NCBI RefSeq assembly: GCF_014284365.1
Contig: NZ_JACOGG010000001.1
Location: forward strand, 310,001-374,000
DNA length: 64,000 nucleotides
Direction: 5' to 3'
Origin: Cognatundibacterium rugosum
GTDB taxonomy: Bacteria > Pseudomonadota > Gammaproteobacteria > Burkholderiales > Burkholderiaceae_D
In this document: one piece after another, positions 1 through 8,816 of the stretch
Layout of the letters: every line of letters starts with the position of its first letter
How positions within the stretch are numbered: the first letter of the stretch is position 1
Made by a program: the position numbers and the translations under genes
Notes under the pieces: model-generated
Told to the model about the DNA's origin: nothing
Database searches by the model: none
Seen by the model: only the letters and a program-made list of their open reading frames with translations

Positions 1-356
1 ATGCATCAGAAGCCGCTCTGCATGCGAAGGATGGCGATATCCGCGTACTGGCCGTGCTGTCCGACGCGCGTCTGCCCGGTGTGCTGGAAAACATACCAAC
101 CGCGAGGGAACAGGGCTTCGACGTCACCTGGCCGATTATTCGTGGTGTCTACATGGGGCCGCAAACCAGCGATCGCGAATATCAGCAATGGGTGCAGACC
201 TTTGAACGACTCATGAGCAGTAACGGTTTTGCTGAACAACGTAAAGCAGCCGGTCTCTATCCTTTTTCCATGACAGGGAAACAGCTCAGCGATTACATAG
301 ACCAGGCAGTAATCCGTTACCGCTCACAAGCCCATGAATTCGGCATGATACGTTAA
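1..356 (+). CDS. Tripartite tricarboxylate transporter receptor (Bug/TctC family), C-terminal part
   Basis: The reading frame is open from base 3 of the window and ends at a TAA at 354-356, so the 5' part lies outside. The visible 117 residues contain VLAVLSDARLPGVLENIPT followed by a Gly-Phe-Asp-Val segment, the typical late C-lobe signature of Bug-type periplasmic receptors, which capture small carboxylates for a TctAB-type permease or act as orphan sensors. No tctA or tctB gene follows. The next gene starts 100 bp downstream in the same direction and belongs to a different (ABC) importer, so a shared substrate is possible but not shown. The family is clear; the ligand cannot be told. Confidence 0.8.
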   Translation, partial: ASEAALHAKDGDIRVLAVLSDARLPGVLENIPTAREQGFDVTWPIIRGVYMGPQTSDREYQQWVQTFERLMSSNGFAEQRKAAGLYPFSMTGKQLSDYIDQAVIRYRSQAHEFGMIR

Positions 357-455
357 GACGAGGAGCAAACAGAACTGGCAGCACAGGAAGTTTTTTAGCA
401 TTACAAGTCATACAGGCAGTAAGTCATACCAATAAAACATACAGGAGATAAGCAC

Positions 456-1547
456 ATGAAATCCACATCACTGGTATTGGGCACGGTCACAGCCCTGGCA
501 TTCAGCGCAGCCATGGCACAGGCACCAGCAGGTTATCCGGCGGATTACAGCAAAATTATTGATGCCGCAAAAAAAGAAGGCAAGCTGGTCATTTACAGCG
601 CGACCGACACCAAGGCCGTTGAGCCTATGATCAAAGACTTCCGCAGCATGTACCCGGACGTACAGGTGGAATATAACGATATGAATTCCACTGAAGTCTA
701 TAACCGCTATATTTCTGAAATGGCGGCCGGTGGTAACAGTGCCGATCTGATGTGGTCGTCAGCGATGGATTTGCAGACTAAGCTGGTGTCTGATGGCTAC
801 GGTATGCAATATGCATCCCCGGAATTAGCCAGTATCCCACAATGGGCGAACTGGAATAATGCCGCTTACGGCACCACTTTTGAACCCGCTGTTTTTGTCT
901 ACAACAAGCGTCTGGTCAGCGCGGATGAAGTACCGAAAACCCATGCTGAATTTGCCAAACTGCTGACCACCAAAGCCGACAAATTCAAAAACAAAGTCAC
1001 GACCTATGACATTGAAAAATCCGGGGTCGGTTTCATGTTCATCACCCAGGACAGCCGTGAAAACCAGGCATTCTGGGATCTGGCCAAAGCCTTCGGGAAT
1101 GTGAGTGTGCGTGTGCAATCCTCGACCGGAACCATGCTGGAAAGGATTTCTTCGGGGGAGAATCTGCTCGGTTATAACATCCTGGGATCGTATGCATTAG
1201 TACGTGCCGCCAAAGATCCGTCTATCGGCGTACAAATCCCAAGAGATTACACGCTGGTCTTGTCACGCGTCATGTTCATCAGTAAAGCGGCCAAACATCC
1301 GAATTCGGCCAAGCTGTGGCTGGATTACACGCTGTCCAAACGCGGTCAGACCATGATCGCCAACGAAGCCAAACTGTATGCGATCCGCGCCGACGTGAAA
1401 GGCGAAACCACGTCTTCCGAACTGGCCAAGCTGATCGGCCCTGGCTTGAAGCCGCTGCCGGTCAATCCTATGCTGCTGCAATATCTGGATCAGGCCAAGC
1501 GCCTGGCCTTCCTCAAGCAGTGGAAAGAAACTGCCGGTAAAAAATAA
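456..1547 (+). CDS. ABC transporter substrate-binding protein (Fe3+/family 1 type)
   Basis: A 363-residue secreted binding protein. The N-terminus has a Sec signal peptide (Lys-Ser-Thr, hydrophobic core, cleavage near AMAQA), and the mature part has the family-1 solute-binding fold (LVIYSATDTKAVEPMIKDF near residue 45). AGGAG at 443-447 lies 8 bases before the ATG. It is the first gene of an importer with the permease at 1658 and the ATPase at 3503. The C-lobe lacks the adjacent Tyr-Tyr pair that binds ferric iron in FbpA (the region reads LLGYNILGSYALV), so iron is not assured; relatives carry other small anions. Importer role is well supported, substrate is open. Confidence 0.88.
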   Translation: MKSTSLVLGTVTALAFSAAMAQAPAGYPADYSKIIDAAKKEGKLVIYSATDTKAVEPMIKDFRSMYPDVQVEYNDMNSTEVYNRYISEMAAGGNSADLMWSSAMDLQTKLVSDGYGMQYASPELASIPQWANWNNAAYGTTFEPAVFVYNKRLVSADEVPKTHAEFAKLLTTKADKFKNKVTTYDIEKSGVGFMFITQDSRENQAFWDLAKAFGNVSVRVQSSTGTMLERISSGENLLGYNILGSYALVRAAKDPSIGVQIPRDYTLVLSRVMFISKAAKHPNSAKLWLDYTLSKRGQTMIANEAKLYAIRADVKGETTSSELAKLIGPGLKPLPVNPMLLQYLDQAKRLAFLKQWKETAGKK

Positions 1548-1601
1548 GCCGGTAAGTGGCAAGTGGCGCGTTGGCGATTCTGCGCTGGCGCGTCCGGCTT
1601 A
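1545..1601 (+). other. Stem-loop between binding-protein and permease genes
   Basis: TAAGCCGG at 1545-1552 is repeated inverted as CCGGCTTA at 1594-1601, and the loop contains further GGCGCG/CGCGCC-like pairing. No T-run follows. The position directly after the binding-protein stop codon suggests an mRNA-stabilising or attenuating hairpin that keeps the binding protein more abundant than the membrane parts, as in many ABC operons. The role is inferred. Confidence 0.45.
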
Positions 1602-1657
1602 CCCGCTGATATCAGCAACTTTCTGCTGCCTTCCTGACTGACTTTTTTGGGCGAATT

Positions 1658-3436
1658 ATGAGCACCCTGAGCCTTCCCGCGCCGCGCTGGTGGTCGCGTT
1701 TTAACTGGCCACGTGGTCTGGTGGTGACACTGACTATCCTGGCGATTTTCACTCCGCTGTCCCTGATTTTTTTTCAGAGCTTTCTGAATGCGCCGTTTTT
1801 TGCACCGGTCAAAGAACTGGGCCTGGATTCCTACCGTTTTATTCTGGATGATCCCGACTTCCGACAAGCCTTTGTCAATGGCATGATACTGGCGAGCGGA
1901 CTGGCGGTCATCGCGGTACCGCTGGGTGGCATGCTGGCCTTCCTGATGACACGCACCGACCTGCCTGGCCGTCAATGGATAGAACCGCTGTTACTGATTC
2001 CTATTTTTGTATCACCGATGGTGATGGCCTTTGGCTATGTAGTGGCGATGGGACCGGTCGGATTTTACACCGTCTGGCTGCGCCAGCTGACTGGCGTTGA
2101 ACCCTGGAATATCTATTCCTTTTTCAGCATCGTACTGATCGCTGGTCTGACTCATGTACCACACGTCTACCTGTACTCCTCATCCGCGCTGAAAAGTCTG
2201 GGTTCGGACGTGGAGGAAGCGGCGCGTGTTACTGGCGCCTCACCATTCCGCGTCGCGCTGGATGTGTCGCTGCCGATGATCATGCCGGCCTTGTCGTTTG
2301 CTGCAGTACTGGTGTTTTTCTTAGGCTTTGAAGTATTCGGCCTGGTGCTGGTGTTAGGTGATCCGGAGGGCCATCTGGTGCTAGCCACTTACCTGTATAA
2401 GCTGACCAATAAACTCGGTACCCCTTCCTACCATCTGATGGCTGCGGTGGCAGTCTGTCTGGTGGCAGTGACAATGCCGCTGGTGATGCTGCAGCGCTGG
2501 TTACTGAAGTCAGCCAATAAATATGTATCGATCAAAGGTAAGGGATCGCGTCAAAAACCCTTGCCGCTGGGTCCATGGAAATGGCTGGCCTTTGGCTTGC
2601 TGGCCGCATGGCTGATGTTTACCGTCATCATTCCTTTGTCCGGCATCGTACTGCGCGCGTTTGTGTCGTACTGGGGCGAGGGTGTGGCACTGGCCGATGT
2701 GCTCACACTGCAGCATTTCCGTGACATTCTCGAGCAACCCTCACTGATGCGCGGCATCCTCAATACCGTGCTGATCGGGATTATCGGCGGTGCATTGGCG
2801 GTGATTTGTTATGCCGGTGTGGCATTGGCCATGCACCGCAAACCGGACAGCATCACCCGTGTGCTCGATTACAGTGTACTGGTACCACGTGCGGTACCCG
2901 GCTTATTGGCTGGTCTGGCCTTTCTGTGGGTGTTCCTGTTTGTACCAAGCTGGCTGGAAGGCGGGCTGAAGGGCATGGATAACGCGCTGGCAAGCTGGCT
3001 GATCGAGAATCTGATTCCGCAATTGCGGGCGCTGCGCTCGACCATATTCTCAGTCTGGCTGGCGTACACCATTGTCTGGATGGCCTATGGCCTGCGTCTG
3101 ATTTCCAGTGCCTTGCTGCAGGTAGGACCGGAACTGGAGGAAGCCGCACGCGCCGTAGGTGCCCAGCGCGGACAAGTCACGCGTGATGTGACTTTGCCTT
3201 TAGTGAAGTACGGTCTGCTCGGTGCCTGGCTGATGATCTTCCTGATTTTTGAACGTGAATATTCCACCGGCGTGTATCTGCTGTCGCCGGGTACGGAAGT
3301 CATAGGCGCCTTAATTGTCTCCTTGTGGGCGGGTGGCTCGGTCGATCTGGTCGCTGCACTGTCTTTTATCAATATCACGCTGGTTGCCATCGGCCTGGGT
3401 CTGGCACTGCGTTTCGGTGTGAAGCTGAATCACTGA
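1658..3436 (+). CDS. ABC transporter permease, fused double-domain (FbpB/AfuB type)
   Basis: A 592-residue inner-membrane permease made of two BPD_transp_1 domains in one chain, the usual layout for iron(III)-type importers. Each half has about six membrane segments and an EAA-like loop that contacts the ATPase: EEAARVTGASPFRVALDVSLP near residue 187 and EEAARAVGAQRGQVTRDVTLP near residue 498. It follows the binding protein by 110 bp and precedes the ATPase by 66 bp in the same direction, so the three genes form one transport operon. Function as the membrane pore is secure; the substrate is not. Confidence 0.9.
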   Translation: MSTLSLPAPRWWSRFNWPRGLVVTLTILAIFTPLSLIFFQSFLNAPFFAPVKELGLDSYRFILDDPDFRQAFVNGMILASGLAVIAVPLGGMLAFLMTRTDLPGRQWIEPLLLIPIFVSPMVMAFGYVVAMGPVGFYTVWLRQLTGVEPWNIYSFFSIVLIAGLTHVPHVYLYSSSALKSLGSDVEEAARVTGASPFRVALDVSLPMIMPALSFAAVLVFFLGFEVFGLVLVLGDPEGHLVLATYLYKLTNKLGTPSYHLMAAVAVCLVAVTMPLVMLQRWLLKSANKYVSIKGKGSRQKPLPLGPWKWLAFGLLAAWLMFTVIIPLSGIVLRAFVSYWGEGVALADVLTLQHFRDILEQPSLMRGILNTVLIGIIGGALAVICYAGVALAMHRKPDSITRVLDYSVLVPRAVPGLLAGLAFLWVFLFVPSWLEGGLKGMDNALASWLIENLIPQLRALRSTIFSVWLAYTIVWMAYGLRLISSALLQVGPELEEAARAVGAQRGQVTRDVTLPLVKYGLLGAWLMIFLIFEREYSTGVYLLSPGTEVIGALIVSLWAGGSVDLVAALSFINITLVAIGLGLALRFGVKLNH

Positions 3437-3502
3437 TGCACGCCAACAATCGCCCTGAGCTTGCTGCTACAGCCCGTATTGAACATTCATTGGAAAATTA
3501 TC

Positions 3503-4567
3503 ATGTCTGACTTAAGTGTAAAAAATCTCACGCTGGAATACGGTTCCGGTGCTACAGCCAACCCCATTCTGAAAGGGGTTTCCATGGACTTGCAACGCGG
3601 TGAAGTAGTTGCCTTGCTGGGGCCTTCCGGCTCAGGTAAGACCACATTGCTGCGTGCTGTGGCCGGTCTGGAATCGCCTAAAACCGGTACCATCCATCTG
3701 GGTGAGCGCGCAATATTCGATGGTGCACAGGGGCTGGAAGTCCCGGCTGAACAAAGGAATCTGGGTCTGGTGTTCCAGTCTTACGCCTTATGGCCGCATA
3801 AAACCGTAGCAGACAATGTCGGCTATGGTCTCAAGCTGCGCAAAATGAACAGCAGCGACATCGCCGTCAAAGTCAAAGAAGTATTGGGTCAGCTGGGTCT
3901 GGGTCATCTGGGTGAACGCTTTCCTCACCAGTTATCCGGCGGTCAGCAACAACGCGTGGCGATAGCGCGTGCATTGGTGTACAACCCACCGGTCATCCTG
4001 TTGGATGAGCCCTTATCCAATCTGGATGCCAAGCTGCGTGAAGAAGCACGTGCCTTCCTGCGCGAACTGATCGTGCGCTTGCGTTTGTCTGCGCTGATGG
4101 TGACCCATGATCAGGGAGAGGCGATGGCGATCTCTGACCGCATCCTGCTGCTGAATAATGGCGTGATCGAACAACAGGGTACTCCACAAAGCATGTATGA
4201 GACACCAGACACGCTGTTCACCGCGGAATTCATGGGCAGCAATAATAAGTTGGCGGTCAAAGTGGTCGAGCGCCATGGTGACTACGCCACGGTACAAACC
4301 AATGGTCATACGCTGAAAGCCAGCCTGCGCGGCAAGCAGGTCGCGACAGATGCAACCGCCATTATCCGTCTGGAAAAAGTCGCAATCAGCGCCAACCGTT
4401 GCGACAACAGCATAGAACAGGAGCTCAGTACCTGCATGTACCTGGGTGACAAATGGGAATGCCTGTTTGGTCATGCAGAACACGGCATACGCGCATTCTC
4501 ACCGACTAAGCTGGAACCCGGTAAATACTGGCTCCAACTACCAGCAGACAAGCTCTGGGTCTACTAA
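3503..4567 (+). CDS. ABC transporter ATP-binding protein (FbpC/PotA-like)
   Basis: A 354-residue ATPase that energises the importer encoded just upstream. Walker A GPSGSGKTT lies near residue 40, the Q-loop region is LVFQSYALWPHKTV, the signature LSGGQQQR lies near residue 140, Walker B is VILLDEPLSNLDA and the switch His is in MVTHDQ. The last 110 residues form a TOBE-like regulatory domain, typical of the MalK/FbpC group. The ATG at 3503 is chosen because upstream codons in the frame (from 3461) show no domain similarity. The gene ends the operon that begins at 456. Confidence 0.9.
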   Translation: MSDLSVKNLTLEYGSGATANPILKGVSMDLQRGEVVALLGPSGSGKTTLLRAVAGLESPKTGTIHLGERAIFDGAQGLEVPAEQRNLGLVFQSYALWPHKTVADNVGYGLKLRKMNSSDIAVKVKEVLGQLGLGHLGERFPHQLSGGQQQRVAIARALVYNPPVILLDEPLSNLDAKLREEARAFLRELIVRLRLSALMVTHDQGEAMAISDRILLLNNGVIEQQGTPQSMYETPDTLFTAEFMGSNNKLAVKVVERHGDYATVQTNGHTLKASLRGKQVATDATAIIRLEKVAISANRCDNSIEQELSTCMYLGDKWECLFGHAEHGIRAFSPTKLEPGKYWLQLPADKLWVY

Positions 4568-4669
4568 GACAGGCCGAGTGCAGAGCCCGGGCGGCAATGC
4601 TGTCCGGCGTGGCAAAAAAAATAGACATCCGGCCTTGTTTTTTTGCAATAAGCAGTAAATTTTGGGGAG

Positions 4670-7600
4670 ATGCTGCGGGGTTTGCCGCATAATGATTACG
4701 CTCAAACAGCCCTCACATTTATGTTTTCTGCGTCGAATTTGCGTGGCATTTTTTCAGGTACATCGCGTGCACAGTGGCTACTGAGCGCGATGATGATAGG
4801 CTTATATTTTTCGTCTGGCCAATTGGGGCTGACCATACCCAATCAAACACCGGCTCTCAGTCTGATCTGGCTGCCAAGCGGGATTGCTGTTTTTGCAATT
4901 CAACGTTTTGGCAGACCCATGATTTCCGCGTGCTTCCTGGGTGCAATGTTACTCAATCTGCAGTTCGGCCACCCTTTTTCCAGCGCCGTCATCCTGAGCA
5001 CCTGCAGCACAGCAGGCCCCGGCTTATGCTGCTGGCTGCTACGTAAGCAAGGGTTTGATCCTTACTTTTCACGCCGCCGGGATGTAGCAGGATTCACTAT
5101 TGGTATTCTGGTTGGTAACGGCCTGTCTTCCACACTGGGCATGCTATGGCTTCATATCAGCCTGGATCAGGCACCGCCACTGATCTCCTGGCTGACCTGG
5201 TGGGCAGGTGACTTGGCGGGGACGTTACTGCTGGCCCCTTTACTGTGGAATCTGTCACGTCGGAATTTTCAGCTATTAGGTGAACAATGGACAGAAGTGA
5301 GCCTGTTTTTTGTGCTGTTCTGTGCCACCAACTGGTTCATTTTTTTATCTGAATACAACCGCCTGCCTTTGAAATTCGTGACTGCATTTCTGATGATATG
5401 GCCAGCGTTGAGGCTCAATATCTGTGTTGCCGCAATGGCGAATCTAATCGCTGCGTTGTTTGCCGCCTGGTCAGCCTTGCAGAACCTGACGCCATTTGGC
5501 AATGACGGTGCCGGCAGTTTGTTCACCCTCTGGGGCTATATCTGCATCCTGTCGCTGATTACCCTGACCACCACAGCGTTGCAGGCGGAACGTGTGCGTG
5601 CCGGTAAAGAAGTCGAAGAAGCCTATCAGCGCATGCACAAAATTGCGTCTCGCCTCCCGGGACTGATACTGCAATACCGCATACTTCCCGATAAAAGTAC
5701 CAGTATTCCATTTGCCAGCGCTGCGATCTGGTCCTTGCTGGAACTGCAGCATGATGAGGTTAGGGCAGATGCCATGCCTATTTTCCAGCGTGTACATCCC
5801 GATGACAGAGAGCATGGATTGCAGGTATTCAAGGATGCCATACAACAAATGTCGCCCTGGCAAAATGAATTCCGCTACGTACGGCGTGATGGCAGTGTGC
5901 GTTGGCTGTATATTGACGGCTTGCCTGAGAAGGAAATGGAAACTGACTCTATACTCTGGCATTGCTTTATTACCGATATAACTGAGCGCAAACAGGCTGA
6001 AAGCGAGCTCAGGATTGCGGCCTGTACCTTCGAATCTCAGGAAGGTATTTTCGTGACCGATGCAACATGGCGGATTTTGAAAATCAATCAGGCGTTTACC
6101 CGCATTTCAGGCTTTGAGCCGGCCGACTTGCAGGGCCAACTGCCACCACGGCATATCAGTGCCTCGCAAAGCCTGGCATTTTTCAAGAAAATTCAGGCCA
6201 CGCTGGATGAAATGCATTACTGGCATGGAGAAATTTGGAATATCCGCAAGGATGGCTCGGTTTATCCGATGTTGATTACCTTGACTGCGATTCTCGATGA
6301 ACGGGGCACGCTGACCAATTATATCGGTTCATTTACCGACGTCAGCCGTAACAAAGGCTACGAAGCGGAAATCCGTAATCTCGCCTTCTATGACTCTCTG
6401 ACGCAGCTGCCTAACCGCCGCCTGCTGATGGACAGACTATCCCACCTGATTTCCATCAGCCAACGTAATCAAAGTCACAGTGCCATCCTGTTTATTGATC
6501 TGGATAATTTCAAAACACTCAACGATACCCGTGGACATGATGCGGGCGATTTACTACTGGTCGAAACTTCGCGCCGGCTTAGCAGTTGTGTGCGTGACAG
6601 CGATACGGTGGCCCGGTTGGGTGGTGACGAATTTGTGGTCGTGCTGGAAGAACTCAGCGAGCAGCGTGACGAAGCGATGCATCAGGCAGATAAAATTGCA
6701 GAAAAAATCCGTCAGACCCTGAGCGAACCGTATCAAATCGCGGACTTTGAACATCATGGTTCCAGCAGCATCGGTGTCTGTATGTTCAGCGGTAGCGATA
6801 CCACCGTCAAGGATTTATTCAAACGTGCAGATACCGCGATGTATGAAGCAAAAACAGCCGGCCGCAATGCGGTAAGGTTCTTTGATCCGGCGATGCAGGC
6901 CATCCTGATTGTAAGGATGATGATGGAATCCAATTTACGGATAGCCTTAAGTCAGCAGCAGTTTGAATTGCATTATCAATGTCAGGTCAATGCCGACAGA
7001 AAGCTAATCGGTGCGGAAGCCCTGCTACGCTGGCGCCATCCGGATCGTGGCTATATTTCTCCTGCCGAATTCATCCCCTTAGCCGAAGAAACTGGCCTGA
7101 TTGTTGCAATCGGTAACTGGGTGCTGGAAACAGCCTGTGCCCAGCTCAAGCAATGGGAACAGAATGCCGCTACCGCCCATCTGAGTCTGGCCGTCAATGT
7201 CAGTGCCAAACAATTCCAGCAAAGTGACTTTGTCGAGCTAGTGACAGCAATGGTCAAACGTCATGCATTCAATCCTGCTCACCTTAAAATTGAACTCACA
7301 GAAAGCACTATCCTCGATAATGTCGATGCCACCACCGAGAAAATGTCGCAACTCGGAAAATCGGGCATCGGCTTTTCTATGGACGATTTTGGTACTGGTT
7401 ACTCATCACTCGCCTATCTGCAACGGCTGCCTTTAAACCAGTTAAAAATCGATCAATCCTTTGTACGCGATCTGAGTGAGGATGAAAATGATGCCACCAT
7501 CGTACGTACCATCATTTCACTGGGTATCAATCTGGGTTTGCATGTTATTGCGGAAGGTGTGGAAACCGAAGCACAGCATAACTTCCTGCTGGCGCATCAT

Positions 7601-7708
7601 TGCCATGCCTTCCAGGGTTACCTGTATTCCAAACCCTTGCCACTACATGACTTTTTGTTGCTGGCCAGCCAGCAGGAGCACAGACCTTCAGGCGCATCTC
7701 ACGCCTGA
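4670..7708 (+). CDS. MASE1-PAS-PAS-GGDEF-EAL cyclic-di-GMP enzyme
   Basis: A 1012-residue membrane protein predicted to make and/or break down c-di-GMP. Residues about 30-310 form a hydrophobic MASE1-type sensor, followed by PAS domains near 320-440 and 450-565, a GGDEF domain (RLGGDEF near 650, with the inhibitory RDSD I-site five residues before it) and an EAL domain (EALLRW near 783, DDFGTGYSSL near 905). Both active-site motifs are intact, so it could be bifunctional. The start is uncertain: the ATG at 4670 follows GGGGAG with no spacer, and an ATG at 4721 has no clear ribosome site. It stands alone, convergent with the peroxidase gene. Confidence 0.93.
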   Translation: MLRGLPHNDYAQTALTFMFSASNLRGIFSGTSRAQWLLSAMMIGLYFSSGQLGLTIPNQTPALSLIWLPSGIAVFAIQRFGRPMISACFLGAMLLNLQFGHPFSSAVILSTCSTAGPGLCCWLLRKQGFDPYFSRRRDVAGFTIGILVGNGLSSTLGMLWLHISLDQAPPLISWLTWWAGDLAGTLLLAPLLWNLSRRNFQLLGEQWTEVSLFFVLFCATNWFIFLSEYNRLPLKFVTAFLMIWPALRLNICVAAMANLIAALFAAWSALQNLTPFGNDGAGSLFTLWGYICILSLITLTTTALQAERVRAGKEVEEAYQRMHKIASRLPGLILQYRILPDKSTSIPFASAAIWSLLELQHDEVRADAMPIFQRVHPDDREHGLQVFKDAIQQMSPWQNEFRYVRRDGSVRWLYIDGLPEKEMETDSILWHCFITDITERKQAESELRIAACTFESQEGIFVTDATWRILKINQAFTRISGFEPADLQGQLPPRHISASQSLAFFKKIQATLDEMHYWHGEIWNIRKDGSVYPMLITLTAILDERGTLTNYIGSFTDVSRNKGYEAEIRNLAFYDSLTQLPNRRLLMDRLSHLISISQRNQSHSAILFIDLDNFKTLNDTRGHDAGDLLLVETSRRLSSCVRDSDTVARLGGDEFVVVLEELSEQRDEAMHQADKIAEKIRQTLSEPYQIADFEHHGSSSIGVCMFSGSDTTVKDLFKRADTAMYEAKTAGRNAVRFFDPAMQAILIVRMMMESNLRIALSQQQFELHYQCQVNADRKLIGAEALLRWRHPDRGYISPAEFIPLAEETGLIVAIGNWVLETACAQLKQWEQNAATAHLSLAVNVSAKQFQQSDFVELVTAMVKRHAFNPAHLKIELTESTILDNVDATTEKMSQLGKSGIGFSMDDFGTGYSSLAYLQRLPLNQLKIDQSFVRDLSEDENDATIVRTIISLGINLGLHVIAEGVETEAQHNFLLAHHCHAFQGYLYSKPLPLHDFLLLASQQEHRPSGASHA

Positions 7709-7723
7709 ACCGCGCCTAGCCGA

Positions 7724-8593
7724 TTACTCACACCAAGCCAGCGACAAGTGTCCATTTTGCAGCGGTGGACACCAAAAGTAAGCCGTCGTCAGAGGATGAC
7801 TGAAATGAAATAAGTCATCCGTCACACCATCTTCGGCACCGCACATACGCGTCAGCTGTGCTTCAAATGGCGTAAATGAAGTTGCGAATGCGACAAAGTA
7901 CAAGCCGCCGCGTGCACCTTCTGTCCATGGCATGGAACGACGCATCACAAAGGCTACCGGGGCAAAGTCTTCCTGCGCGGTGCGCTTGACGTGGGCAGAC
8001 GCCGGCGCATCCTCCAGCTCCTCATTGTCGGAACGCCGGCGGCCTATCATCTGATCCTGCTCCCTCCCTGTATATGCATGAAAACGCGCAAACTGGTGCT
8101 CCCATTGCTGGACCGCGACATAACTACTACCATCTGCCGCAATTGCCACCCGCACAGCCTCTTCATTTTGCGGATTTTCTGTACCGTCCTCATAACCTGT
8201 CAGGTCGCGGCCGCTACCGTATTTAAACGCACTGATTTCCTGTTGTAACTGGAAAATGGGACCCAGCGCCTGTACAACACGCTGTTGCTGATGCAGCAGT
8301 TCACCACGCTCGCTTTCACGCAGCCACAGCCATAGCGCAGCCGGCGTAGCAGGCAGAGCCACTTTACTGTTAGCGATACCGGAAAACTCAAGCAGCCCCG
8401 GAATGTCCACTTTAAGTGCCTGAGCCAGTGCCATACCGACGCCCATGACGATACGCTGACCATCAACCAGTGTCTGTATTTGTTTTAACGCGGCTTTGAC
8501 CGCACTGGCATCCGTCTCTTCCTGCAAATCAAAACTCAGGTAAGTAGCATGTGCCGGCAGCGCATCCAAAATCGCGGTTTGATGAACAGACAT
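7724..8593 (-). CDS. Dye-decolorizing (DyP-type) heme peroxidase
   Basis: A 289-residue cytoplasmic DyP-type peroxidase. The family hallmark GxxDG is present as GYEDGTENPQ around residue 150, and a later Arg-Arg-Ser-Met-Pro-Trp segment fits the distal heme arginine region. There is no signal peptide or Tat motif, so it probably stays in the cytoplasm or is loaded into a compartment; no encapsulin gene is nearby. The ATG at 8593 is preferred over one 12 bases upstream because GGGAG lies five bases before it. It is convergent with the c-di-GMP gene, with only 15 bases between the stops. Confidence 0.9.
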   Translation of the reverse strand: MSVHQTAILDALPAHATYLSFDLQEETDASAVKAALKQIQTLVDGQRIVMGVGMALAQALKVDIPGLLEFSGIANSKVALPATPAALWLWLRESERGELLHQQQRVVQALGPIFQLQQEISAFKYGSGRDLTGYEDGTENPQNEEAVRVAIAADGSSYVAVQQWEHQFARFHAYTGREQDQMIGRRRSDNEELEDAPASAHVKRTAQEDFAPVAFVMRRSMPWTEGARGGLYFVAFATSFTPFEAQLTRMCGAEDGVTDDLFHFSHPLTTAYFWCPPLQNGHLSLAWCE

Positions 8594-8816
8594 ACAAACT
8601 CCCATAAAAATTTAAACATAGATCCAGACCTGACCTAAGGTGCAGTATTCCGCTTGTGTCAAAGCATAAGCGATTCTGCGCATTTCTGCAGTCACACCAA
8701 CCGGAACCGGCTACATCAGGGTGCCGCTGCCTGGTTTGGCTATTTTACGGCTGATACGAGCAGCCCGCGGGCCCATTTTGTGTGCAAATGTGCTGAGATA
8801 TCGGGTCATGCTGATG

